A stretch of 64,000 bases of DNA from Tubiluchus corallicola (lineage: Eukaryota > Priapulida > Priapulimorpha > Priapulimorphida > Tubiluchidae). Under the pieces are notes generated by a model, which searched no databases, was not told where the DNA came from, and saw only the letters and a program-made list of their open reading frames with translations. This document shows, piece after piece, positions 38,101-51,121 of this stretch; positions within the stretch are counted from its first letter, which is position 1; each line of letters opens with the position of its first letter. The stretch covers positions 436,001 to 500,000 of the forward strand of contig JAQGDQ010000039.1 in NCBI GenBank assembly GCA_030141605.1, in the 5' to 3' direction. Both the position numbers and the translations under genes were made by a program.

Positions 38101-41100
38101 AATTTATGATATCTGTCAAAACACGATTCCCTAGTTTTCGATATTTCGTTTTTATGAGTGAAAAAGCTGTTTTTTTCTCAAAGTTCCAAATATATCCTCG
38201 TGTGAATGAATTTTGTTATTAATTTGTAAGGCAGCTCATATCCTATGTACAAGAATTTATAATGGTCACATTGATAAGTAAAATCTTCTTAAAATACTTT
38301 ATACAATGATTGCTGGCTTTACAGATGAACAACAACAAATTTGAATTAAATAAATCTGCAGCAAGAACATTTTTTCATAAAAATCCTAATAATCTTAGAA
38401 ATCAGCTCTTGCAAGGCTTTCAATATTGGAAGTCATGCAAAAACCTTAAAGTCAGTATGGTTGTCTGTTAACGCCAAGTAAATCTCTTTCGTGGATCTGA
38501 CTTTGTTGTGAGATCAAGATGAGGAACCACTGTATCTGTGAGATCATATACTGTATCCAAAAATTCTAACAGTTTACTTACTAAAATGTATTCTGACAGT
38601 AGAGGTGTTGAAAGCTTCACCTCCATGCAAAGCTTGATTTATTTATTATAAATTTTGCTTGTACGAATACAGGGTAACTAATTTCTTAAGTTTAAAAAAC
38701 AGTTAAATCCAATAAATTCATTCAGCATTCTTTTTCATTAATAGTGAATGAGAGGAATATATACAAGTTGATTGCTTTTCACGGCACATTTTAAATACTT
38801 GGATACTTCTAGGAGTTGAAAACCTAACCCTCATAAAAATGAGCATCAGTAGTTTCAAAGTAGAAAATTTTAATAAAGGTTTTTGCATGGGTCCACTTTG
38901 CTAACCATTAAGATAAATTATCCCAGATTTTTACTAGCCAGAGCAGGGCAGCAGCAACTTGCTTACAATTGTATTTTGTAGTCCAGCATGTCAAACACGA
39001 CTTTTTGAACGAAATGTAGTAGCATGAAACTCTGTGAATAAAGATCTTTGTTTGCCTGAAACTTACTGTTATTGTCATTATTCAACTGTAGCTTTCTCGC
39101 AGCTATGGTTGAAGAAAGTTTATTAGTATAGTCTAGAGATCCCAGTTGATATAGCATATATTTGACATTGTTTAAATGATGTAATATGTTGATTACAGAG
39201 AGAAGAAAGATAATGCAGATGATGAAGGTTTAGATAGGCAAGAGTTACAAACGCTGGAGCGATTAAAAGCAACACAGAGGCAAGACTATCTTCAGGTCTG
39301 TTTCTTCTACATTCTGACTCGCATTGTGCATTGAAAATACGTTGCGACCATTTTGAAAATATATTAGCAATAAATTGTGAGGGAATTGGCTGAGTGATCA
39401 TGTTGTGATTAGATTCGAATGTTACATAGTGCCGCACTTGATTGATAACTTAATGAATGACAGAATAAACTTCTGAGCTGTTTCATCTGTGACTGTTTTA
39501 CTCATTGAGAAGGTGTATTCACATATTGATGTGGCAAAGGCAGTTCAGCACTTCACTTTAAATGATAGTGAGCTAAGATCTGGGCTGGACTCGACCATTT
39601 AGCATTGATAAGCCCTTTCACTGAGCGGTGGGCCTTTGGCTTGTAGTTTGCCACCTAAACGCTAAAAAATTGTGTGGTTTTTATTTTTATTTTTGCTGTC
39701 TCACCAATAGATAGTAAATGATTTTTTTGTCTTGTAATGTTTGATAGTTTTGTTTTGATAGTAATAACTTGTTGTATCACCCTCATTTCTTTTTGTCCTT
39801 GTTTGATACTAATTTATTTGTGCATTGAAAAATTAAATATTTATGTAATTTATTTAAAAGGTGCATTTATTTGAGATTCTGAGTCTGAAACACATACAAG
39901 TTATTTGTGATTGCATACCAACTGTTTTTCCTTTAAGATTTGTCCTTTTAACTTTATTTCTATTATAGGGAACAGTTTCGGGCTCAGTCCAGGCCACCGA
40001 CAGACTGATGAAAGAGTTAAAGCACATCTACACATCAGATAGTTATAAGAAAGGTGAATCACTTATTAGACTGATAAAACCTTGCTCAATTATATAAGTA
40101 TGATATTGTGAAGTAATTTGCACTGGTCTGGGCTGGCATTTTACACAAAGTTCTTATCGAATATTGTGATGAAATTCTGGTATTGTTTAGTCAGTTATTC
40201 TCTCTAAACTACATTCTGCTAATATTTTAAGATTTGTAGCGAATAGCAATAATTAAATTAATTATGTAATTGCCAAAATAATGTGCAGAAATTTTGACAT
40301 TTTTGGCAGTTGCTTCTTCTTCAGAGAATTAGCAATAATTTCATAAATTGTTTATAAGTTCTTTTTTGCGAATGCGACCTGAAATCTATATCACTCGCTA
40401 GTTTTAAAGCCCTCGTATGTGGTTGTTTACTTACAAATAAGACAAACCTCCTTATAATGCCCCTCTTTGTAATGCCAACCTTGCATAACACCCAAATGCT
40501 TAGCAAAACAAAATGTCTCTATTTGCATAGTCACGTATATATTAATGCGCCTCATTATAATGCCAAACTATCTATAACACCAACTTTTTTGCAGTCCCAA
40601 AGTGGGTGGTATAAAGAGATTTGACTGTATTGTGATATAAGAACAATTTGTTAACTACTAGGTGTGCATACGCAATGTGGTTTTTGTAAATTAAAATGCA
40701 TAAATCGAACTTGAACATCGAATATCATCCACATTTCCTACTGTGTTTGTCTTGGAGGTTCTAAGTGAAGTTTACATTTAGCTTTTGATATTCTGACTGT
40801 TCCTGATAATCAACATATTTTAGTAAGTCTAGCAGCATTGTTGTTCTGCTTTCTACATGTACATGTATGCATTTTCTCTTCAGGTATCTATGCTGTTGAC
40901 CTTCATAATGACAGCTTGTATGACTGGAACATACGACTAATGAGGTATTATTATAACTATGTGACCAGTGTCATAATTATGTAACTACATTAGGCCGGCC
41001 ACAAATGAAATTGTTTCTGTCTTATCCTATGAACTTAAAAGATGTCAGTAGAAAGTAGGGAAAGAATTTCTTTTGTTAAAAAAAATTTTAAAACCTTCGT

Positions 41101-44100
41101 GAATGTTTAAAACTGAAAAATGGAATACCTATAATTAGTTGAAATCAAAGTTTATATTATTCCCCACTATTTAGCAGCAATGTTTTAAATTTTTTCAATG
41201 CAAATTTTTTCCCGCATTGTTTTTTGTTTTGCATTACTAAATTATCGTATAATCATCGATTATCATATAGTCTGTTTTGTACGGTGTTAATGTGTGTTCT
41301 GATGATTATGATATAAGCGCGAATACTACTTGTCTATTGATACACTGATTTTTGCAGAAAATACAGTACTTTTTACTTTCTAATACAATAACCAGCATCA
41401 TACCAAATGGCAACGGTAATAAAAAAAATATTACCTGGGTGATTAAACAGAAACAGAAGTATTTTTACTGTCTGCCACTTACAGTATGTGTTATAAAGTA
41501 TAGCATGTCATGTGCTTTTATTTTATGCTTCACTTGATGCATATGCTGAAGTTGATGCACTGTCATATTTTGTTATATCTTGATCTGCCGTCACATTTTA
41601 ATGCCACAATAAATACATGATTCTTGACTTATACTTAATATGGATTTTTTTGTTGCTCTAGCGTTGACTCGGACAGTCCTCTTTACAGTGATATTCAAAC
41701 ATTAAAGGACAAAGAGGGCAAGGACCACATTCTGCTCAATATGACCTTTAAGGTAAAATTACTCTACCTGAAGTATTTTATACCTGTATGTTGCGCGAAG
41801 ATCGGGTAATAAAGTTACATTGAAAATTTTTGTTTTTCTTTGTGGAGACAACAACAATTTGTGTTTCAACATACCATTTTCCATATTAGAAAGGGAGCCT
41901 GCTGATAAGTTCATGGTACTATGTAATAACTTTTACCAGTATATAAATTTTTATTTAATGGTTGTATTGTAGAAGGGTAATGCAGCTTCTACTATGCAAG
42001 AAAGCAGAGTTACATTCAAACCTCTATATCAGGGATGTTACAGAAACTGAAATTACAAATCTAAACCAAAATCTATGAAATGGGGAATGGATACCGAAAG
42101 TGAACCGAATCGAAATCATTTTTGCAAAACCAACTATTATCAAAACTGAAAAAATGCTGAAATAAATAAAATACTTTGTTTTTGTTTGTTTGCTTTAATA
42201 AGCTATGATACAAACTTGATGAAGTAGCTAGGCAAAAAATCTTAACTTAAAAAGTGGAACAATGTTTAAGGTCAGAAAGATCATGACTCTTCAAAAAAGT
42301 TGAATTTTATTGTGTAAATATTTTGTTGCCTTTATTTCATAAATTATAAAATTAAACTTGGTTTTGTTCAAATTGTGCTTTGATATTTCAGTTGCTTATG
42401 TCTGGAGACTTTAACGTTTTACAGCCGTCAGGACTAAAAGTATGCCGCATTGCTGTAAACAGCATACTACAAATAGTTAAACGATATTTTTGCTTTATTA
42501 AAATTATTTTAGCCAAGATTTTTCAGCAATTTTTAACATTTTAATTTAAGGGAAAAAAGGTAAGCTGGATAAATACTACTAAAACCTCGGGGAAAATGAT
42601 ACTGAAAATTTCAGTTGCGAAAGTGTAGTTATCAGCAAGAGTTTCGGTAACATCCCTGCTTTATACTGCCTACTTTAGGACTGCAGAAAAAGTTGGCATT
42701 AAACGACTTTGGCATGATAACAAAGTGCATTAATGCCTACATGTCTAAGCAGATGTAGGCATTTTATAACGAGGTTCGACTATAATGCATATTCAAACGT
42801 ATTTCATCTTTAACTGTCTAAATCTCCCAACTGACCTTTTTCCAATTTAGAATTCTCAAAAATGAAGCTTTGTTTTATTAATGTATATGAATAAATTAGA
42901 TTAGATGAGATTATATTAACTTTGAATATATTAGACTAGATTTTATTCACATGTGACATGAGAAATATGCTCAAACCATTTTTTACTTTATTAAGCATTG
43001 AGTCCCGTAAGGTAAATTGATATTTACGATTAATACCCGTGTTGAATAAACTTTACAGGAAACATTTCCATTCGAACCCCCATTTGTCCGTGTAGTCAGT
43101 CCTATGTTGTCTGGTGGCTATGTTCTTGGAGGTGGTGCCATCTGTATGGAGTTACTAACAAAACAGGTAGGGTGAACTACTTTAACGTAAAAAATTTTAT
43201 TGCCGAGGCATTTTTAACAATCTGTGTCATTACGTAAAGAGATTTATAACATTAAACTTTTTAACCAAAATACCAGAGCCTCCAAGAAGATGGAAAGTTG
43301 TCAGGGCAGGGACCTTATCTATGTTGGGTCCCTTCCACCTCCAAATGCTCTCCATGTAGAAAGATTTATACGCAGAAGATGCACCAGCATAATGCAAAAG
43401 TTGTATATTTATTGTTACCCCTGTTAGATGAATGTCACAGATAAATTTATAATTTTTACTATGATTTTATTACTTGCAATGCATTGCAAACTTTACAGAA
43501 GAACACTAGACCTTCCTAAAACTCTTGGGGCTGGCTAGTGCCCCGACTGCATTTCCTCTTGTAGACTTTGAAGGTCACAATATTGGTGCTTTAAATTGGC
43601 GTGAAACAAAATTGAACTGCAATTCTGCTATTATGTAGGGATGGAGCAGTGCCTATTCCATAGAAGCGGTGATAATGCAAATTTGTGCGACTTTAGTCAA
43701 GGGAAAAGCTCGCATTCAATTTGGAACATCCAAGGTTCGTGTTTTAAAATTTGACTGATTTCGTTTCATTGATTATACATTTATATCTCTTTATTGTTTG
43801 CTAAATGGCGGTTATGTCTGTCTGTCATGTGATTTTATGTACAATACCCAGAACTTGTTACGCTTGTCACTTCACCATTATTACTCTGGACATTCTTCTT
43901 TGCCCACTAGTAGTGAAATCTGTTCCAATTACAAAATAAGGTAACAATGGGAAAAAGACATTTATTTTCTCCACCACCTGTTCAGTGTGTTGAATACCAC
44001 ATATACAAAAACCTGCAGGTAATGATCCAGTACCTGTGCTGACAGGAGAGTTTCACTATCTTAGCACCTGTTCCAGTGAATTTCTTTATAAGTTAATGTA

Positions 44101-47100
44101 AAACTTGTTTGATCCAATGCACAGTTATTATACATTAAAATGCCAAATTAATAATTCTGCTTGGTTGTGACTTGAGTTATTTTAAAATTAAAACTTTAAA
44201 TCATGAAGTATCTTTGAACTTTTGGTACCTTTTCATAGACTTTTGGAGACCTTGGATTTTCTTCTATTGCACCGAAAAACTGGAATTATTTGCCTCAAAC
44301 CTTACGATTGTGATCAATTGCAACTGTTGTAGGCTTCAATAACAACCTATTTTTTTACTATAATTTCTTTCCAATAGGTGATTAATTTTGTATGTTTTGG
44401 GCAAAATTTTTAAATAACTTTTATTACTGTTATATTTTCTTAATTGTGATCTGTAACAATGACGTTTTTCTGTAAAACGCTTTATAAAATGTATTTTTAT
44501 TATTATTATTATTATTATTATTTACTTCCACACTATAGCTGTGATATTTTATTATACATTTCAGAGTCCTATAAGCCAGAAATGATTAGAGCTTTATTTT
44601 TTATTAAAGAAACAAGAAAGAATTCATTAAAAAGCTTCAAACTCTAGTTCTATTACTTATATCACAATTTTTTATTTTATTTCAGGGTCAATATACACTA
44701 GCAAGGGCCCAGCAGTCATTCAAATCACTAGTACTGATCCACGAAAAAAATGGTGAGTATGACAGGTTAATTTGGTTTTATTTATTTATTTGCACTTCTG
44801 ACAAAATTACAGTGTGCTGGAACAACAAGCACCTAACGGTAAAAGCACAGTGAATGGCTCCAAATTTGTGAAGGCAAAAAAATGTACACATGGGTGTTTG
44901 TATAATATAGCAAATGAAAGCTCCTGTTCTGTGCTTCATAAAACCATATTTGGTTTATAAAATAGAGGAAAGGTTACAATGTTAAAGCAATTTTAAGAAA
45001 GCCGTTTATTTTGCAATTGCATAAGGAAGACTTTCAACTGTTAAAATGCTTTTTAACAGCTTAAATATTAACAAAAATTTAGCATAGTTTACTTTTCAAA
45101 CATGAATTAATAGGTTGCTAGAAGAGCTGCTCTAGCTTCAGAAGAGCTTCAATGACATAGAAATACAAATTACTGTATATATATATATGAAATAGCTATT
45201 TTAAGCATATTCAGTAACATTAACTAGGTGAATTTTTGTAGTAATGCATAAATGATAACATTTTTTTTGATATTTTTATGTTAAAATAAACCAAAATTTG
45301 ATGTCATCAAACCTTCATCTAGATTTTCAAATTAAACTAACGTAGCTTTACTAAAAAGCTTAGTTTTTGATAAATTAAACTGCAAGTATACATGAGCCAA
45401 TATGTCAAAGTTCGTAAATATCCTCTGTTTTATTAATAAATTTTGCCCTTGAAGCCATTTCTTTTGACATATTTAACAAAAAGATCAGCCTACTGACATC
45501 AATTCTGCTTTTATAACTAACAAATATTCATATGTGTGCTCCATATTTTTCACAACGCATACGGGGGATTCTATATTTTTCACATAACAGATCCTTGAAC
45601 ATGAGCCAGAAAGCTGCTTGCACATTTGTGTTGACGTAATGGACAGACATGTACATTTAGGCCTGCACTCCTGTGTATTATTGCAAACTAAGTGTAGTTT
45701 CACCTTTTTGCATTATTAAACTTCAGTTGTTTTTACTTTTGGTAAAAATCACTAAAAAGATATAAAAACAGTTGTTGATGTAATGGACAGACATGGGAAT
45801 GCATACCTTAGAAGTGGAATTTTGGCAAAACTGTTTTAATTATTTGGCTTTAGGCTGTTGATTCAATTAAACAAACAATAGACCTTGACTTTAGTAGCAA
45901 AACAAGTAGATTATTACACAAAGTGATTACTTAACAGGCCTTTGGACTAACTCTGTTGAAAATGGAGAAAAGCGGTAAGAAGCACGTCTTTTTATCCTTA
46001 GCCAAAATGGTAGCCACCATTGTAAGCTGGGATATTCAGAAATACTAATTGCACAAGGGCTGGAGCAAGAGTAAATAACTACTGCTATGTTATGGTTGCC
46101 AGTTGAATATTGTTCTAACAGGAATCAAATAATATATGCTCAAAAGAAAGTGCCACAGGTAACTTGCAAAAACAGGCAAATAGTACTATATTCAAAGTGC
46201 TGCTAAATTTTTACATATAATGGCAGACAACTGAAACTTTTGGAAATTATGCACCATGATTAGTACATCATGTTAAATTAATCAATTGGAATTGTCTTCT
46301 AAACACCGAGGTCTTAAGTTTAGTTTCACCGTTAAAAATCCAATGGGGCATTTGCTGGGTTTTTACCCCTAATTATAAATATTGCAATTTACAATAAAGC
46401 ACGATGTGACTTATGGTGTCCCCAAGTTAGTATTCACACCACAATGCTAAAATTAAAAATTTTACATTATCTACTGCTAAACACTGCACTTAAACTAAAC
46501 TTTTAGATTCCATCACATGAACAAATACAGATGCACACACCAGTAGGCCTAATCAATTTTCTATGATATCAATAAGCCTTTTCACAGTTTCGTGGTGCAC
46601 ACGTTGCTCTAGGTCAAAGGTTAAGTGTACCACAGCAACACATCTTAATTACAACCGTCACGTGACTTGTCTGTAAAGTAAATCCATATGCCACATCAGT
46701 TCACTGACAACAGTTGTTTTACATGGACTTTACTTAATTATGCATTAGTCTGTGTGATGCAAAGTGATTTACTAGCAGGATCTTGCTTGAGAACAAGAAA
46801 ACATGAACTATGTCAGGTTCTGGCTAACTGTTAAAACGGTTACTATTACAATAGCATGGGCTGTGAGGCGTTGTCAAGTGTACACAAATGCGTTGTCTGG
46901 TTCACTTAACCTTTGACCTTTTTACAATCATCATCAATCGCTGGATCTGTGAAAAGGTTTATTATCTTAACTCACTGGTATGTCGATACTGAGACATGAA
47001 AATGATGAAGCATTAGTATCATGTAACACTTGCATAACAGAGTCTAATGATACAAATATGATGCCTGTAAACAGTATTAATATTTTTCTGATAATAAGCA

Positions 47101-47555
47101 TTAATTTTAACTTATGTTTTGGCTGCAGTGATATTGTTTGTGTGGTTACTATTCCTGTGCAGATTTACCAACATGCTTGACTGAACTTGAGAGAGCTCTG
47201 TAGATATACTGACAAGAGGAGCGCTCACTTTCCACTAGATCACGTTGTTCCTTGATATCCAAATTCACTGTGAGAGGTTTCAATTCTGTTTTAGGAAAAT
47301 GAAACTAATGCTCAGTTTCCCATTAAAATTTTCAAGCAACTCTTTAGCGGCAGGGTCAATTTAGAGCTAATTGTTGTAAAAAACTATTAGGTCTAATTCA
47401 ACATTCTTTTGTCGAGACACTGGTATTCACAAAACTTGGTTTCTGTTTTTCAAAGGAACATCAGACTAGTGCCGAGTTGTATTGTATTCATATGGCATGG
47501 GGATAACGAACTGCTTTTTTTAGGTTGGTTTACGCCACCTCAAGAAGATGGATAA
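35142..47555 (+). CDS. ube2q2: Ubiquitin-conjugating enzyme E2 Q (UBE2Q)
   Basis: An E2 that takes ubiquitin from E1 onto a cysteine and passes it to targets. Twelve exons: 35142-35303, 35693-35797, 36261-36362, 37530-37618, 39199-39295, 39969-40053, 40884-40944, 41662-41752, 43059-43166, 43639-43734, 44686-44752, 47524-47555; 364 codons plus TAA, all phases consistent. The N-terminal RWD-like domain (about 1-120) has [18 protein letters not shown]. An acidic linker follows in exon 4 (SDDDEEND). The UBC fold covers about 195-364, with catalytic Cys293 in [13 protein letters not shown] (codon 43143-43145) and the C-terminus WFTPPQEDG. The start aligns with the start of vertebrate UBE2Q2 as I remember it, and total length is close to its roughly 375 residues. 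UBE2Q1 is longer at the N-terminus, so UBE2Q2-like fits better. Confidence 0.95.
36071..36240 (+). mobile_element. Possible retroelement 3' end in a UBE2Q intron
   Basis: A GC-richer segment with GGCCAGCAGGCAGC facing CTGCTGCTGGCC (hairpin) is followed by T-rich sequence and an AAATAAATAATATAATATAA tail. This is how many truncated non-LTR insertions end. No reverse transcriptase coding part is attached, so the call is tentative. Confidence 0.4.
40438..40627. mobile_element. pogo-like MITE, family C, copy 1
   Basis: About 190 bp, aligned over its whole length with 48650-48836: CTTATAATGCC, TTTGCATAG, CATTATAATGCCAA, CCCAAAGTGGGTGGTATAAA and the right end GAGATTTGACTG then TA. The left terminus is eroded (AAGACAAACCT). 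It lies in the UBE2Q intron after exon 39969-40053. Confidence 0.82.
42013..42781. mobile_element. pogo-like MITE, family C, copy 2 (reverse, interrupted)
   Basis: The left piece 42013-42029 (CATTCAAACCTC) and right piece 42667-42781 (TGCCTACTTTAGGACTGCAG to GAGGTTCGACT) together read as family C in reverse orientation. TA precedes the left end. The hAT-like element 42030-42658 sits between them. Confidence 0.75.
42030..42658. mobile_element. hAT-like element nested in a family C MITE
   Basis: The inverted termini CAGGGATGTTAC and GTAACATCCCTG carry the CAGGGATG-type ends seen in hAT elements. Flanking octamers CTCTATAT and CTTTATAC agree at six of eight positions, a worn 8-bp duplication. 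It is 629 bp, without a recognisable transposase. Confidence 0.82.
43059..43166 (+). other. ube2q2: Catalytic-cysteine exon of UBE2Q
   Basis: Encodes [13 protein letters not shown], then [20 protein letters not shown]. The single cysteine is the expected thioester residue of the UBE2Q family, which lacks the classic HPN tripeptide context of most E2s. The next exon (43639-43734) starts [15 protein letters not shown], as in vertebrate family members. Confidence 0.93.
44497..44521. repeat. (TTA)n microsatellite
   Basis: About eight TTA units in the UBE2Q intron before exon 44686-44752. Confidence 0.9.
46571..46963. mobile_element. TIR element, family D, copy 1
   Basis: The ends AATAAGCCTTTTCACAG and CTGTGAAAAGGTTTATT are inverted. 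It shares long stretches with 51395-51778: GTCACGTGAC, TACTATTAC...TAGCATGGGCTG, GTTGTCAAGTGTA and GTTCACTTAACCTTTGACCT. It lies in the last UBE2Q intron. No coding capacity; superfamily unknown. Confidence 0.85.
46657..46666. promoter_or_regulatory. GTCACGTGAC palindrome (E-box/CLEAR-type) in family D copy 1
   Basis: A perfect 10-bp palindrome identical to the CLEAR consensus bound by TFEB/MITF-type factors; other bHLH-zip factors such as USF also bind CACGTG. Its presence inside both copies of the element is what makes it notable. Binding is not shown by the sequence. Confidence 0.5.
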
Positions 47556-48600
47556 GGCTCCATATAACAAGAAGCAGTGCTTTGTCAGCAGCTCATAGCA
47601 TTCAGTATCCCATAGCTTCGGTTTCGCTTTCGTTTATGGAACTTTCGTAAATGTGGTGCCCTACACGTACTTCTATTTTTTTTTCATCTCGTACAAATAC
47701 TGACAAAATCCATCCTTAATTAAATAATACCGTACACCTCATCTCGAAACACCAATTTTGCATGAAAGGCTAGAATCAAGTGATGATGACAGGGCTAAAA
47801 TAACAATTATTATTGTGCATATTATTCTGATTTGTTGTACAGCTAATTATTGTGTGAAACTTGTACATATGAGAATCCGTAGCAGTGAGTGCCAATATAG
47901 AAGTGTTTTGGCAACAAATATTAGGGTGATATTTTAAATTTATTACTATCATATTTTATCTTTATGTTATGCTACTTAGTCTACTAGATGGACCTGGTTT
48001 TCTTAGTTACATATAGCTATTAGGTCTGCATATTTAAATGGTTTCCTTGCAACTGAATGTTACTAATGGAATTACTTTGTTATCCTTAAAATATTGCCAG
48101 GGCATTTGGCTTGAATCAAACTTCTGGGCGATTCTTTGTCGAAAGATAATGTAATTACATTGTCTTCACAAATTTTTCATTCAATTTTTTTCAACTGAAA
48201 TTGTTTTTCTTCCAACAACATCAGCTAGTGCGTTTAGTTTTTGTCTTCTTTCTCATTTTCCTTTGTTCCTGCTAACTAAATTCACTGTTCCTTCATTACT
48301 TTCTTCCATATGTAAGAATTTAAGGTTCCCAGTTAAAATCCAAAACAATGCATTAGTTTTAATTGATTCCTTAAATCCGAAATCCATTGTATTAATAACT
48401 GAGCCAATATGAGAATATTATGCATATTTTTCTGTTATTTTGTGTTATTCTATGTTGTTTTCCTCCTTTTTTCATTTTTGCAATGTAGAACATGATTTAC
48501 TATAATGCACAGTAAGTTTTTGTACAATATATAAAACTACACTCATTTCATTTGTCTATAAGTATCGTTATTTTCAACAAATAAAGTACTTTACGCATAA
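47556..48600 (+). other. ube2q2: Likely 3' UTR of UBE2Q
   Basis: No open frame of interest follows the stop. AATAAA at 48590-48595 is a plausible poly(A) signal, giving a 3' UTR of about 1 kb. A pogo-like element begins 55 nt later. Confidence 0.5.
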
Positions 48601-48649
48601 CTGCAGAGCTTATTATTGCCAATTCAATTCCGTAAATTATTTTACAATA

Positions 48650-48836
48650 CAGTCAAACCTTGTTACAACATCTTCGTTTATAATGCCACCTCACTTAACG
48701 CCCATATTTTTTTGCAAAACACAATGTCTGTATTTGCATAGATATGTGTGTATTAATGCACCTCATTGTAATACCAAAGTCACTTAATGCCAACTTTTTG
48801 CTGTCCCAAAGCAGGCGGTATAAAGAGGTTTGACTG
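48650..48836. mobile_element. pogo-like MITE, family C, complete copy
   Basis: The 187-bp element has inverted ends CAGTCAAACCT and AGGTTTGACTG with TA on both sides (48648-48649 and 48837-48838). Interior words such as TTATAATGCCACCTCACTTA and GTCCCAAAGCAGGCGGTATA match the other two copies. Confidence 0.9.
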
Positions 48837-49751
48837 TATCTGATAACACCTCACTATAATGAAGTAGCACCATATTTGGCACTACAGCAATTACTCTTCA
48901 TCGGTTAACTGATGCCGTGCCGATGTTTTAATTGTTGTATTTTATGAATTTATAAAAAACAACTAAGCTTGTTTATTGTTTACTGTAAACTGTAGATCTT
49001 CATCATGTTTCAGATTGTAAAAAGTTGATAGTCAGATAATTTGCATGTTATAGCAAGTTACAATTTCTCTTGTATGCGTGTGTATACTTACATGGTAAAT
49101 TAACGGAAAATTAAAAATGCTGCAAATTGTTTTTGACTCTAATATTTTTTTCAATGTACTTTATCTAAAACAACAGCCCACTTGGAAAAAATATATCCAA
49201 AAATGTAATTTGGTGGTTTCCCCGAGACATAAGAACAGTTGTTGTAAGTTAGTCCATAAAAAGTCTCATTATTTTGTGAATTAATGATACAACCTCTTTT
49301 GAATGAGGTATAGTTAAGCTGTAAAAACTTCTACTAATGTATAACCAGGGAATGGAGTTGTCTGTGTTGGATTATGAATGCAAGACATTACTTGCTGTGA
49401 TGATGTCAGCAATTAGGAAGTGTTGCTTGCTAAGTACTTCCAAAATTCAAACTGAAATCACTGAAATGGTTGCCAGTTTGTAGCTGATCATTACTATCGA
49501 AACATAGTAATACTCATAGATTATATTCATACTGGAAGTCGAAATTAAGTTAGCGCTCAAAAAATGGTGATTTTGTTGTTACTTCACTTTTTGGAGAGGT
49601 GCTGAGTGCTCACTTGAAAATAGCTAAACTAAAGTAAACTTTGGCTAATCTAGCTATTCAATTGAAAATGTCAGTTTTACTTGAATTGTTCGTTTAGGGT
49701 GATTAAATAATTTTGATAAAATATTGTCGCTTTGTTGATCTGAAAAATTGT

Positions 49752-49835
49752 AGCTCCATTCTTTAAATCATCATGAACATCTATTGAAGGAAAAGCTCCA
49801 TTCTTTAAATCATCATGAACATCTATTGAAGGAAA
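49752..49835. repeat. Tandem duplication, 2 x 42 bp
   Basis: The unit beginning AGCTCCATTCTTTAAATCAT occurs at 49752 and 49794, apparently without differences over the shared part. Confidence 0.9.
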
Positions 49836-50340
49836 AAGTATAATTATGTATTTACAAAAACTGCGTATTGGCGCAATAAAAATGATGTTAGTACCCCCAA
49901 ATATTTGGATAATGTGTTTAGGCGTACATGACGTGAAGCAATTTGGGCTTTTGGTTTGAGTTAGCTTCTATTGGGTGAATGCATTATGTACGAAAAGGCA
50001 ACCTGAAAGATATCAGAAGCAAATATAGGAAGGAGGAATATTGGGACAGATTCCTCTTGTAGCAATGTACACTCTAGTAAACATTTATAGCTTTGAGATA
50101 AATTTTGCAGTAGCTAAAGCTTAGTATGGTAGAAATGTTGCTCTGTAAATCATATTGTCATAATAACTGTAACAGATCTTCAGTATTTATTATTAAATTT
50201 GTTTTTGATAAATACGTAGCAAAAAGCAGTTATTTCTGATTATATGTGTTGATTTAATCATGCAAAATTAGAAGTGTGATATGTGGCTGCAGGTACCAAA
50301 AACTGGAGATTAGGATTTGAAATCACAAACATTCTGAAAC

Positions 50341-50445
50341 AAGAAGGTGGAGTGAGGGAGACGGAAAGGGGAGGAAGGGAGAGTAGAAACAGAGAGAGAC
50401 AAATTGGAGAGAGGGAAGGCTGAAGGGCAGGGAAGAGAGATATTC
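50341..50445 (+). repeat. Purine-rich (GGAGAGG) tract
   Basis: About 100 nt almost free of C and T on the plus strand, with repeated GGGAGA and GGAAGG words. It lies between the UBE2Q end and the KGD4 poly(A) region. Confidence 0.85.
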
Positions 50446-51121
50446 TCTTGAAATAGCCTCAAACATACTGTAGAAACGGTTTCCATGACGATGGTAAATA
50501 GTGCGACATGTCCTGGCAGTTGGGCAGAAAAGACTAATAAGCGAGTAACCTAATGCTTAGCATTCTCGACTAATTTTGATGTGATGCACACATAACACTT
50601 TTTTATTACAAATGATTATGCTAACAAGTAAATTAAATATGACTGAAGAGTTAAATAGTTTGTACTTCACAACTTTGTAAGATTACATGTGCACACAGAT
50701 ACCTAAAGTCATTAGTCACTTTTCTTTCAACGTTTTCTCTATATTAAATCATAGTTGGACATTTCGTCTAAAAACAAACAACCTGTTTTAGAAACAAAAT
50801 TATATATTTATTAACATATAACAAGAATAAGTTACAAAAACGTCATGACAGAAGCTGAGGCAAAGAGCCATAACAGGAGCACCATGAAAAATCTGCATTC
50901 TGATCTCTAAAATGCTGAAACGCTTTACCAAAATCAAAAGAACACACATATGACCTATATACTATAATACTATATGAATGCACTGTTAGTACAAAAAGAC
51001 TACATGTTTAACTCAACCCAACTAAACTCAGCATTTTAATATGTAAAACAGAAAGCATATTTACATATCTGTGCATAGGACACACTTAGATTTTTTGCCT
51101 TTCATTGTTAAGAATCTCTGA

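Larger units (their letters stand above)
48837..51121. other. Convergent space between UBE2Q and KGD4
   Basis: It contains the 42-bp duplication (49752-49835) and a purine-rich tract (50341-50445). TTTATT at 50807-50812 (AATAAA on the minus strand) is a likely poly(A) signal for KGD4, giving it a 3' UTR of about 330 nt. No gene was seen. Confidence 0.55.

Noticed and set aside
39123-39437. 104-codon minus-strand frame
   Set aside because: It covers UBE2Q exon 39199-39295 in antisense; the plus-strand exon has family similarity and phase.
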